Source: Enterobacteriaceae bacterium UBA7338
GTDB taxonomy: Bacteria; Pseudomonadota; Gammaproteobacteria; Enterobacterales; Enterobacteriaceae
NCBI GenBank assembly: GCA_002480085.1
Contig: DKPJ01000008.1
Span: 243,096-307,095 of the forward strand
Direction of reading: 5' to 3'
Length of the DNA stretch: 64,000 nucleotides
The notes beneath the pieces were generated by a model. That model made no database searches, was not told the origin of the DNA, and saw nothing but the letters and a program-made list of their open reading frames with translations. Within the stretch, counting starts at the first letter, position 1; every line of letters begins with the position of its first letter. Below, piece after piece: positions 1-7,054 of the stretch. A program made the position numbers and the translations under genes.

Positions 1-922
1 AGGCGGCGCTGCCGCGCTCAACGATATTAAACATCCACGCGAGGGCCAGCATCGGCCAGATCATCAGCCCCAGATACATGGTAAAGCTGGTGAGTTCGCC
101 CAGCGTCAGGCTGCCGTTAACTACCATCCAGCTACCGCCGCCAATTGCCAGCAGGTTTGCCATCCCGATGGCGATATAGATTGTCGGATCGAAACGGGCA
201 TCAACCCGCGCCACCTTCATGTTTTTTCTACCGGTATCGGCGGCATCTTCGGCAAACAGTCCGGACTGACGATCCTCAAGGCCAAAGGCTTTGATCATGC
301 GGATGCTGGTCAGGCTCTCCTGGGTACGGTCGTTGAGGGAAGAGAACGCCGCCTGCGCCAGCTTGAATCGATTATGCAGCTGATCGCCGTAGCGTTTGAT
401 CACCAGCGCCATAATGGGCATCGGCAGCAGCGCGAGCAGAGTGAGCTGCCAGCTGATCTGCGTGGACATCACGATCAGCACTACGCAGCCCATCACCAGC
501 GAATCCACCAGGGTCAGCACCCCCTCCCCGGCGGCAAAGACCACGCGATCGACGTCGTTAGTGGCGCGGGCCATGAGATCGCCGGTGCGGTGACGCAGGT
601 AGAACTCTGGATGCTGGCGGCTGAGCTGGCGGTAGAAGTCCTCCCGCAGCTCGACGGCCAGCTGGTAAGACGCGCCAAACAGCAGCACGCGCCAGACGTA
701 GCGCAGCAGGTAGATGACCACCGCCACCAGCACCAGCAGGCCGACCCACATCATGACATCCTGCGGGTGATAGCGGGCTTCGGTGACACCGTCTACCACG
801 TATCCCACGACTTTCGGTGGGATCAGCTGCAGAATAGCAATGATGATGAGCAGGGCTACGGCACCGAGATAGCGTCGCCACTCCCGGCGAAAGTACCAGC
901 CTAGTTGAGCAAATAATCGCAC
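1..922 (-). CDS. mdlA: MdlA, ABC exporter half-transporter (5' part, runs off left edge)
   Basis: N-terminal 307 codons of an ABC multidrug exporter half-transporter of the inner membrane, which with MdlB should form a heterodimeric exporter. The start is GTG at 922, reading MRLFAQLGWYFRREW, which matches the E. coli MdlA N-terminus. The visible part is the six-helix transmembrane domain, with the conserved stretches RHRTGDLMARATNDVD and SLNDRTQESLTSIRMIKAFG. The ATP-binding domain lies outside the window. It is in the same direction as decR, 53 bp downstream of that gene. The substrate is unknown in the family. Confidence 0.93.
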   Translation of the reverse strand, partial: MRLFAQLGWYFRREWRRYLGAVALLIIIAILQLIPPKVVGYVVDGVTEARYHPQDVMMWVGLLVLVAVVIYLLRYVWRVLLFGASYQLAVELREDFYRQLSRQHPEFYLRHRTGDLMARATNDVDRVVFAAGEGVLTLVDSLVMGCVVLIVMSTQISWQLTLLALLPMPIMALVIKRYGDQLHNRFKLAQAAFSSLNDRTQESLTSIRMIKAFGLEDRQSGLFAEDAADTGRKNMKVARVDARFDPTIYIAIGMANLLAIGGGSWMVVNGSLTLGELTSFTMYLGLMIWPMLALAWMFNIVERGSAA

Positions 923-975
923 GCGGTTATATCCTGAAGGTCTTTATTCGGCCCCTGACGCCGGGGCCAGAAGCG

Positions 976-1434
976 TTATTCAATGGGTAACTCTGTCGTA
1001 TATTTTATCTGTTCCATCGCGAAACTCGATGTCACATCGGACAAGCCTGGCACGCTATTGACCAGACGTTTATAAAAATCGTCGTAGCGCTTCATATCGG
1101 CGACCTGAACGCGCATTAAGTAGTCATATTCACCGGCCATGCGCCAGAAACCCAGCACCTCCGGCATGGCAGAGACGACGCTGACAAACTGATGATACCA
1201 CTCGCTGCAGTGCTGCTGGGTTTTGATCAGCACAAACGCCGTCAGGCCGAGGCCCAGCTTTTCAGCATCCAGCAGCGCCACACGCGCCAGCAGGATCCCT
1301 TCATCCTCAAGCCGCTTGAGCCGTTTCCAGCAGGGGGTAGTCGTCAGATTAACGGCATCGGCTAATGCCTGCAAAGAGAGGGAGCTGTCTCGTTGCAGCA
1401 GAGTAAGCAGCTTTTTGTCAATTTTATCTAACAT
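976..1434 (-). CDS. decR: DecR (YbaO), Lrp/AsnC-family cysteine-responsive regulator
   Basis: 152-aa transcriptional regulator, the same length as E. coli DecR. An N-terminal winged helix-turn-helix (about residues 1-60, including LDKIDKKLLTLLQRDSSLS) is followed by an Lrp-type ligand-binding domain (RAM fold) that makes dimers and higher oligomers. In E. coli it activates the cysteine-detoxification genes cyuPA, and in Salmonella YbaO controls the neighbouring cysteine desulfhydrase. Here it lies divergent from cdsH across 119 bp, the usual layout for a local regulator and its target. Identity rests on sequence recall and synteny; control of cdsH in this strain is inferred. Confidence 0.93.
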   Translation of the reverse strand: MLDKIDKKLLTLLQRDSSLSLQALADAVNLTTTPCWKRLKRLEDEGILLARVALLDAEKLGLGLTAFVLIKTQQHCSEWYHQFVSVVSAMPEVLGFWRMAGEYDYLMRVQVADMKRYDDFYKRLVNSVPGLSDVTSSFAMEQIKYTTELPIE

Positions 1435-1447
1435 AACCGGCCTCCGG

Positions 1448-1462
1448 GAGAATTTTTTTCTC
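1448..1462. promoter_or_regulatory. Candidate DecR/Lrp-type operator between decR and cdsH
   Basis: The 15-bp near-palindrome GAGAATTTTTTTCTC has perfect 5-bp outer arms (GAGAA/TTCTC) and fits 12 of 15 positions of the Lrp consensus YAGHAWATTWTDCTR. It lies 14 bp upstream of the decR start and about 92 bp upstream of cdsH, so it could serve autoregulation and activation of cdsH. This is a pattern match only. Confidence 0.5.
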
Positions 1463-1553
1463 TCGCCATTCTATTTGAAAGGCGGAATAGCAACAATTTT
1501 TTAGGCGCTTTCCGTTAAGCTAGGCACAAATTGACAAACAGGATCGCCCCCGG

Positions 1554-2600
1554 ATGAACAATGCCTGGACCAAATATGCCGTCAGTGAAATTAACGCCGA
1601 TGCCCAGCGCTCGGCGGATACGCATCTGATTCGCCTCCCCCTACCCGCCTTTCCGGGGATCTTTATCTACCTGAAAGATGAGAGTACCCACCCGACCGGC
1701 AGCCTGAAGCATCGCCTGGCACGCTCGCTGTTTCTCTACGGGCTGTGCAACGGCTGGATCCGCGAAGGTATGCCGATTATTGAGGCGTCGTCAGGCTCGA
1801 CGGCGGTATCGGAGGCCTGGTTTGCCCGACTGCTTGGGCTGCCGTTTATCGCCGTGATGCCCGCCTGCACCGCAAAGCGTAAAGTTGAGCAGATCGCGTT
1901 TTACGGCGGGCGCTGCCACTTCGTTGAGAGCGCCTGCGAGATCTACGCCGCCTCGGAGACGCTGGCGCAGGAGCTGCACGGCCACTATATGGATCAGTTC
2001 ACTTACGCCGAGCGCGCCACCGACTGGCGCGGTAACAATAATATCGCCGACAGCATCTATCGCCAGATGCGTCATGAGCCGCACCCGATCCCCGACCATA
2101 TCGTGATGAGCGCCGGAACCGGCGGCACCTCAGCGACTATCGGGCGCTATATTCGCTATCAGGGGTACGATACCCGGCTTACGGTGGTCGATCCGCAAAA
2201 CTCCGTCTTTCTTGACTACTGGCAGCAGCGGGATGCGAACCTGCGCAGCCCCGTCGGCAGCAAAATTGAGGGTATTGGCCGCCCACGCGTGGAGCCGTCT
2301 TTCATACCCGACGTGGTAGACGAGATGCTGCGCGTCCCGGACGCCGCCAGCGTCGCGACCGCCCACTGGCTGGAGACGCAGCTGGGCCGCAAGGTCGGCG
2401 CCTCCACCGGCACCAACATGTGGGGCGCATTGCAGCTTGCCGCCCGGATGCGTGACGAGGGGCGTACCGGCTCGATTGTTACCCTGCTGTGCGACAGCGG
2501 CGAGCGCTATCTCGACACCTACTACAACCCGGAGTGGGTCAAGGCCAATATAGGCGATACCGCGCCCTGGGCCGCAGAGATCGCCTGTCTGCTGCAATAG
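1554..2600 (+). CDS. cdsH: CdsH-like PLP-dependent cysteine desulfhydrase
   Basis: 348-aa fold-type II PLP enzyme of the cysteine synthase/cystathionine beta-synthase family. The PLP lysine is K52 in PTGSLKHR, the substrate-carboxylate loop is SSGSTAVSE, and the phosphate-binding loop is SAGTGGTSATIG. The gene beside ybaO in Salmonella (STM0458, cdsH) was described as a cysteine desulfhydrase releasing H2S, pyruvate and ammonia from L-cysteine, and position, partner and family agree here. The start follows an AGGA-type site (acAGGATcgcccccggATG). No homologue sits at this place in E. coli K-12. A synthase-type activity cannot be excluded from sequence. Confidence 0.8.
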   Translation: MNNAWTKYAVSEINADAQRSADTHLIRLPLPAFPGIFIYLKDESTHPTGSLKHRLARSLFLYGLCNGWIREGMPIIEASSGSTAVSEAWFARLLGLPFIAVMPACTAKRKVEQIAFYGGRCHFVESACEIYAASETLAQELHGHYMDQFTYAERATDWRGNNNIADSIYRQMRHEPHPIPDHIVMSAGTGGTSATIGRYIRYQGYDTRLTVVDPQNSVFLDYWQQRDANLRSPVGSKIEGIGRPRVEPSFIPDVVDEMLRVPDAASVATAHWLETQLGRKVGASTGTNMWGALQLAARMRDEGRTGSIVTLLCDSGERYLDTYYNPEWVKANIGDTAPWAAEIACLLQ

Positions 2601-2677
2601 CAAATGGATACTGGTGGTGCCCGTCGCCAGGCGCTACCATAGCGGCTTTATTGCTATTGAAACTGTCAGGAAAATCT

Positions 2678-3373
2678 ATGAAACGTGCCGTTGTCGTCTT
2701 TAGCGGAGGCCAGGACTCCACCACCTGTCTGGTACAGGCTCTGCATCACTATGATGAAGTCCACTGCGTCACCTTCGATTACGGCCAGCGCCACCGCGCC
2801 GAGATTGACGTCGCGCGTGAGCTGGCGCTAAAGCTGGGCGCACGGGCGCACAAGGTGCTGGACGTTACCCTGCTTAACGAGCTGGCGGTCAGCAGCCTGA
2901 CCCGCGACAGCATCCCGGTGCCGGACTACGAGCCGGACTCCAGCGGTATCCCTAATACCTTCGTGCCGGGCCGCAATATTCTGTTTTTGACCCTTGCGGC
3001 GATCTACGCTTATCAGGTACAGGCCGAGGCGGTGATCACCGGCGTCTGCGAAACCGACTTCTCCGGCTATCCGGACTGCCGCGACGAGTTTGTTAAGGCG
3101 CTCAACCATGCGGTGAGCCTCGGCATGGCGAAGGATATCCGCTTCGAGACGCCGCTGATGTGGCTCGATAAAGCGGAAACCTGGGCGCTGGCCGACTACT
3201 GGCAGAAGCTGGAGCTGGTGCGCGAGGAGACCCTGACCTGCTACAACGGCATTAAAGGCGACGGCTGCGGCCAGTGCGCCGCCTGTAACCTGCGCGCCAA
3301 TGGTCTCAATCACTACCTGGCAGAGAAGCCTGCGGTGATGGCGGCGATGAAGCAGAAAACCGGGTTGCAGTAA
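2678..3373 (+). CDS. queC: QueC, 7-cyano-7-deazaguanine (preQ0) synthase
   Basis: 231 aa, the family length when started at ATG 2678 (MKRAVVVFSGGQDS). It converts 7-carboxy-7-deazaguanine, ATP and ammonia to preQ0 in the queuosine tRNA modification pathway. The PP-loop ATP pyrophosphatase motif SGGQDS is at the N-terminus, and the zinc-binding cysteines form a C-terminal cluster (GDGCGQCAACNLRANG). An in-frame upstream extension overlaps the end of cdsH and is not believed. Later pathway genes queA and tgt are also in this window but far away. In E. coli K-12 ybaE and cof precede queC; here only 77 bp separate it from cdsH. Confidence 0.96.
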   Translation: MKRAVVVFSGGQDSTTCLVQALHHYDEVHCVTFDYGQRHRAEIDVARELALKLGARAHKVLDVTLLNELAVSSLTRDSIPVPDYEPDSSGIPNTFVPGRNILFLTLAAIYAYQVQAEAVITGVCETDFSGYPDCRDEFVKALNHAVSLGMAKDIRFETPLMWLDKAETWALADYWQKLELVREETLTCYNGIKGDGCGQCAACNLRANGLNHYLAEKPAVMAAMKQKTGLQ

Positions 3374-3383
3374 GTTTGCATAA

Positions 3384-3416
3384 CGCCGGGTGGCGGCTTC
3401 GCCTTACCCGGCCTAC
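3384..3416. repeat. REP element between convergent queC and fadM
   Basis: Palindromic unit of the enterobacterial REP type: gccgggtggcgg, a short loop, then cttacccggcctac. It lies in the 80-bp gap where queC and fadM converge and could stabilise or end both transcripts. Confidence 0.8.
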
Positions 3417-3453
3417 ACAGCTACAGCACCCTGCTCACCGCCGGGCGTAACCG

Positions 3454-3852
3454 TTACTCCATCATCAACTCCAGCTTCTGCCGCAGCTCTCCCTCCAGCG
3501 CCAGCGCTTTTTTGCTGCGCAGATCGATGCAGACAAAGGTGATCAACGCGTCAGCCACCACCTCGCCCTCCGGCGTCAGGGTGACGACCTGGCTCAGCAC
3601 GCCGCTTTTGCCGTTCAGCTGCTCTATTTTACTGCTAATCGTCAGCAGATCGCCCAGCACCGCCGGGCGACGATAGTTGATATTGATGTTCACCACCACA
3701 AACGCAATGTGGTTGGCCGTCATCCACTGAAAGCCTTCGCTGCTCTCCAGCCCCTCCCAGCGGGCCTCCTCAAGAAACTCCAGGTAGCGAGCGTTATTTA
3801 CATGCTGGTACACGTCGATATGGTAACCACGAACTTTAATCTCAGTCTGCAT
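3454..3852 (-). CDS. fadM: FadM (YbaW), long-chain acyl-CoA thioesterase III
   Basis: 132-aa single hot-dog-fold thioesterase, the same length as E. coli FadM. It hydrolyses long-chain acyl-CoA, including intermediates left over from beta-oxidation of unsaturated fatty acids. The start segment MQTEIKVRGYHIDVYQHVNNARYL holds the 4-hydroxybenzoyl-CoA-thioesterase-like motif with the catalytic Asp (YHIDVYQHVNN). It is monocistronic, facing queC. A FadR-like operator lies 46 bp upstream, which fits fatty-acid-induced expression. Confidence 0.94.
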   Translation of the reverse strand: MQTEIKVRGYHIDVYQHVNNARYLEFLEEARWEGLESSEGFQWMTANHIAFVVVNININYRRPAVLGDLLTISSKIEQLNGKSGVLSQVVTLTPEGEVVADALITFVCIDLRSKKALALEGELRQKLELMME

Positions 3853-3890
3853 AGCGCAATAGCCTTTTTTCTTATGTTATGTAGGATCGG

Positions 3891-3914
3891 AGGTCATAAC
3901 TGGTATGACCTCTT
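3891..3914 (-). promoter_or_regulatory. FadR-type operator upstream of fadM
   Basis: AACTGGTATGACCTCTT (3898-3914) matches the FadR consensus built on CTGGT-N-N-GACC. It sits in a perfect palindrome AGGTCATA-N5-TATGACCT (3891-3911). E. coli fadM is known to be repressed by FadR. The assignment is a motif match supported by the target gene. Confidence 0.75.
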
Positions 3915-3950
3915 TAGCATGGCAAAAAATGGCTACGACGCAAGCAAAAA

Positions 3951-4343
3951 TTACAGGGTTAAACGATCCAGGTTACGCTCTACCAGCGAGGCGCCCATTC
4001 CCGGCACCTGTTGCAGATCCTCCAGCGTCTTAAACGGCCCATACTCGTCGCGGTAGCTGACGATCGCCTGCGCTTTCTTCAGCCCTACGCCGTTCATGGC
4101 CTGCGCCAGCGCCTCTGCCGATGCGGCGTTGATGCTGACCCGGGTCGTCTCCTCATCGCCCTTCGCCGCTTCCGGCGCTTTCGCTTTGGCCGCCGACGCG
4201 GCTGCGGGGGCAGATTTATGTTGTACCGTTTGGGCCTGCGCCTGAGGGGATTTCACCGGCGCATCAGCGGCAAGCGCACGCTGGCCCATGGCGGCACAGG
4301 CAAGTGTCAGGGTCACTACTGCTATTTTGATTCCACGTTTCAT
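3951..4343 (-). CDS. ybaV: YbaV, exported helix-hairpin-helix (ComEA-like) protein
   Basis: 130 aa from ATG 4343 (MKRGIKIAVVTLTLACAAMG), which gives a clean Sec signal peptide ending near RALAADAP. A low-complexity Ala/Lys/Pro linker follows, and then a C-terminal tandem helix-hairpin-helix domain (residues about 70-130) with VSINAASAEALAQAMNGVG and GPFKTLEDLQQVPGMG, typical of ComEA-type DNA binding. It probably acts in the periplasm, perhaps in DNA uptake; its role in E. coli is unproven. A longer in-frame start at 4469 would cross the ppiD terminator hairpin and lose the signal peptide, so it is rejected. Confidence 0.88.
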   Translation of the reverse strand: MKRGIKIAVVTLTLACAAMGQRALAADAPVKSPQAQAQTVQHKSAPAAASAAKAKAPEAAKGDEETTRVSINAASAEALAQAMNGVGLKKAQAIVSYRDEYGPFKTLEDLQQVPGMGASLVERNLDRLTL

Positions 4344-4426
4344 GCTGTTTTCTCCTTGTTTGTTGACAGCCCCTGCACAATAAACAGAGCGGTAACGGGA
4401 GACAAAGGGCAGATTGCAGAAATGGA

Positions 4427-4448
4427 AAAGGCCGCGAAAGCGGCCTTT
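4427..4448 (-). terminator. Hairpin terminator after ppiD
   Basis: Perfect stem AAAGGCCGC-tttc-GCGGCCTTT read on the minus strand, followed by tttCC-type sequence, about 45 bp past the ppiD stop. It separates ppiD from ybaV. Confidence 0.8.
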
Positions 4449-4493
4449 GATTGTTGCAGGGCGTTGCAAAAGTCTGCGAGACGCCCAGAGGAA

Positions 4494-6368
4494 TTACTGC
4501 TGCGGATCGACGATGTCGCCCGTTTTGATTTTGGCTTCTTTACGCAGGTTGCTCATCAGCGCTTCGAAAGAGATCTGGGCGTTGTTCTGGGTGATGCCCT
4601 GAACCATCGCCTTTTTCTGCGCGTCCGGCATGGTACCCGCTTTCACTTCGTCCAGCGCCAGCAGAACAACGTTGCCCTGCATATCGTTGGCCACGCCATA
4701 GACCGGCTTATCCTTCGCCGGCAGGGCCAGGGTAAAGGCCGTCTGGCTCAGCGGATCCTGACCGGTACGCGACAGCGTTTTAGACTCACCAAAGCTCAGG
4801 CCTGCAGCTTTCAGCGCGTCGTCGCCTTTACCGGCTTTCAGGTCGGCCAGCAGCTTATCGGCATCCAGCTTCGCTTTCTGCTCGGCTTTGTTGTGCTTAA
4901 CGATATCGGCAACCTGGGTTTTGACCTCTTCCAGCGGCTTCACGGCTTCGGCTTTATGCTCGCTCACGCGCAGCACAAACGCCCGATCGCCATCAACGGT
5001 AATGATGTCAGAGTTATTGCCCGGCGTACCGTTTTCACCCACCAGCGCGCCGCTGAAGATAGCGTCAGAAACCGGTTTGAAATTCAGCTCTTCCGGCAGG
5101 TTGTCACGGCCAAACCAGCCGGTCTCCACTGCTTTCACGCCCGCGGCCTGCTCTGCGCCCGCCAGCGACTCGTTGTCGTTGCTCGCGGCATCGCTCACCT
5201 TCTGCTGCAGCGCGTAGTAGGCATCAAGGCCCTTCTCCTGCTTCACCTTCGCCGCCAGCTCGTCACGCACGTCGTTGAACGGCTTAACCTGAGCAGGCTG
5301 AACGTCGTCGAGGCGTGCAACCAGGAAACCAACGGAGGATTTAATCACGCCGGAGAGCTGGCCCTTCTCTTTCAGACCGGCGTTTTTCAGCTCTTCAGGG
5401 GTGGTGGAGTCCTCCAGCCAGCCCATGTCGCCGCCGTTGCGGGCAGAGATAATGTCGGCAGACTTCTCTTTTGCCAGGGTCGCAAAATCAGCGCCTTTGC
5501 TTAACTGATCCAGCACCGCTTTCGCTTCATCTTCGGTTTTGGTCTGGATCACGCTGTAACGATTACGCTGCGGCTGGGTGAACTGATCCTGATGCTGATC
5601 GTAGTAGGCCTGGATCTCTTCATCGCTGGCGTTCTGCTGCATGCTGGCAGCATCCAGCTTGATGTAGCTGACGCGGAACTGCTCCGGCGCGATAAAGCTG
5701 TTTTTGTTCTGCTCGTAGTAGCTGGCGATCTCCTGATCGGAGGCGGTCTGCTGCTGCGCCAGAGCGTTAACGTCGATGGTTGCGGTACGCACCAGACGCT
5801 GCTGGGCAACCAGCGCGGCCAGCTCGTCGGTTTCACCTTTCAGCATAAAGTCGGTACCGGCGACGGCGTTGATCAGCTGCTGGGAGGTGAGCTGGTTACG
5901 CAGTGCCTGAGCATACTGATCGGCAGTCATGCCCATCTGATTGACCAGCGCGTTGTAGCGCGCGTTGTCGAATTTGCCGTTGTTCTGGAAAGCCTGGGTA
6001 GAGAAGATCGCTTTCTTCACCTGCTCGTCACTGATGCCAAGGCCCAGATGCTGAGCGTACTGGTCCAGCAGCGCTTCATCAATCAGGCGGCTCAGCACCT
6101 GCTGGCGCATGCTCTTCATATAGGCTTCGTTACCGGCCAGCTCGGAGAACTGTTCGCCCAGCTGCTGCTGCATACGGTTACGTTCAGCCGCTACCGCATT
6201 TTCAAACTGGCTGCGGCCAATCTCCTGGCCATTAACTTTTGCGGCATAATTATTGTTACCGCCAATCAGGTAGTTACCAACGCCAGTCAGAATGAATGAC
6301 ACGATAATCAAACCCAGAATGATCTTGAGCACGACGTGGTTGGCCGCCGCGCGTAAATTGTCCATCAT
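4494..6368 (-). CDS. ppiD: PpiD, inner-membrane periplasmic chaperone with parvulin domain
   Basis: 624-aa periplasmic folding factor anchored by one N-terminal membrane helix (about residues 15-34, VVLKIILGLIIVSFILTGVG). SurA-N-like chaperone segments come next, then a parvulin-type PPIase domain (about 265-360, with NGGDMGWLEDS) that is catalytically inactive in E. coli, and a C-terminal chaperone region. It acts near the SecYEG translocon on newly exported proteins. Synteny hupB-ppiD-ybaV is as in E. coli. The length matches the family (623 aa). Confidence 0.95.
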   Translation of the reverse strand: MMDNLRAAANHVVLKIILGLIIVSFILTGVGNYLIGGNNNYAAKVNGQEIGRSQFENAVAAERNRMQQQLGEQFSELAGNEAYMKSMRQQVLSRLIDEALLDQYAQHLGLGISDEQVKKAIFSTQAFQNNGKFDNARYNALVNQMGMTADQYAQALRNQLTSQQLINAVAGTDFMLKGETDELAALVAQQRLVRTATIDVNALAQQQTASDQEIASYYEQNKNSFIAPEQFRVSYIKLDAASMQQNASDEEIQAYYDQHQDQFTQPQRNRYSVIQTKTEDEAKAVLDQLSKGADFATLAKEKSADIISARNGGDMGWLEDSTTPEELKNAGLKEKGQLSGVIKSSVGFLVARLDDVQPAQVKPFNDVRDELAAKVKQEKGLDAYYALQQKVSDAASNDNESLAGAEQAAGVKAVETGWFGRDNLPEELNFKPVSDAIFSGALVGENGTPGNNSDIITVDGDRAFVLRVSEHKAEAVKPLEEVKTQVADIVKHNKAEQKAKLDADKLLADLKAGKGDDALKAAGLSFGESKTLSRTGQDPLSQTAFTLALPAKDKPVYGVANDMQGNVVLLALDEVKAGTMPDAQKKAMVQGITQNNAQISFEALMSNLRKEAKIKTGDIVDPQQ

Positions 6369-6510
6369 GGTGTAACAACACTCCGCTGTAGGTGACTGTC
6401 TGTCTCACGCAGCGCTATTAATACAGGGCCGCTGCGCGTAAAGCCGTATTGTGACAAGAAACCGGGGGCGTTGTCAGCCCGCAGGCCCGATTAATTCCGG
6501 CATCGCAAAT

Positions 6511-6539
6511 AAAAAAGGCACATCTGGTGATGCGCCCTT
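6511..6539 (-). terminator. Terminator after hupB
   Basis: On the minus strand the arms GGGCGCATC and GATGTGCC flank a short ACCA loop and are followed by TTTTTTA. This is a rho-independent terminator 30 bp past the hupB stop. Confidence 0.8.
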
Positions 6540-6568
6540 GTACTTTGTCACATTCCCGAGAGGGATCG

Positions 6569-6844
6569 CTATTCGTTTACCGCGTCTTTCAGCGCTTTAC
6601 CTGCGCGGAAACCCGGAACTTTAGCGGCAGCAATGGTGATCTCTTTGCCGGTTTGCGGGTTGCGACCAGTACGGGCAGCACGCTCTTTAACGGCAAAAGT
6701 ACCAAAACCTACCAGCGCTACCTCGTCTCCGGATTGCAGAGATTCAGTCACAGAAGCAATCAAAGCATCTAACGCACGTCCAGCCGCAGCTTTAGAGATA
6801 TCAGCCCCTGCAGCAATTTTGTCTATCAGTTGAGATTTATTCAC
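6569..6844 (-). CDS. hupB: HupB, HU beta nucleoid protein
   Basis: 91-aa DNA-binding HU beta subunit, with the start MNKSQLIDKIAAGADISKAA and the beta-arm region GRNPQTGKEI that inserts in the DNA minor groove. It bends and compacts DNA as HU homodimers or HUalpha/beta dimers. It has a purine-rich ribosome-binding region upstream. It follows lon, separated from it by a strong terminator, so it is expected to use its own promoters in the 6845-6984 interval, as in E. coli. Confidence 0.97.
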   Translation of the reverse strand: MNKSQLIDKIAAGADISKAAAGRALDALIASVTESLQSGDEVALVGFGTFAVKERAARTGRNPQTGKEITIAAAKVPGFRAGKALKDAVNE

Positions 6845-6984
6845 TCTTCTCTTCCTCTCTTTATAATTTATATCGCACCTTAATCCATCGAAGTGCGACC
6901 GCGCAGCAGTTATATCAGGCCTGTCATGCCCTTACAACACCCGTTGTTGATGATACAGCAAACCAGCCATCTAAATTAGCTATA

Positions 6985-7029
6985 CAAAAAAAGGCTGGCA
7001 AGCCCGAATTGCGCTGCCAGCCTTGTTTT
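6985..7029. terminator. Bidirectional-type terminator between lon and hupB
   Basis: The arms AAGGCTGGCA and TGCCAGCCTT enclose a loop, with a run of A on one side and T on the other. It lies 26 bp past the lon stop and ends lon transcription. The remaining interval up to hupB (6845-6984) holds only promoter-like AT-rich DNA. Confidence 0.85.
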
Positions 7030-7054
7030 TATCGACGCTCTTTGCGCGGGGTCA

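Noticed and set aside
4011..5504. 497-aa open frame on the plus strand opposite ybaV and ppiD
   Set aside because: It mirrors the codon pattern of ppiD, has no ribosome-binding site and no recognisable domain; an antisense shadow.
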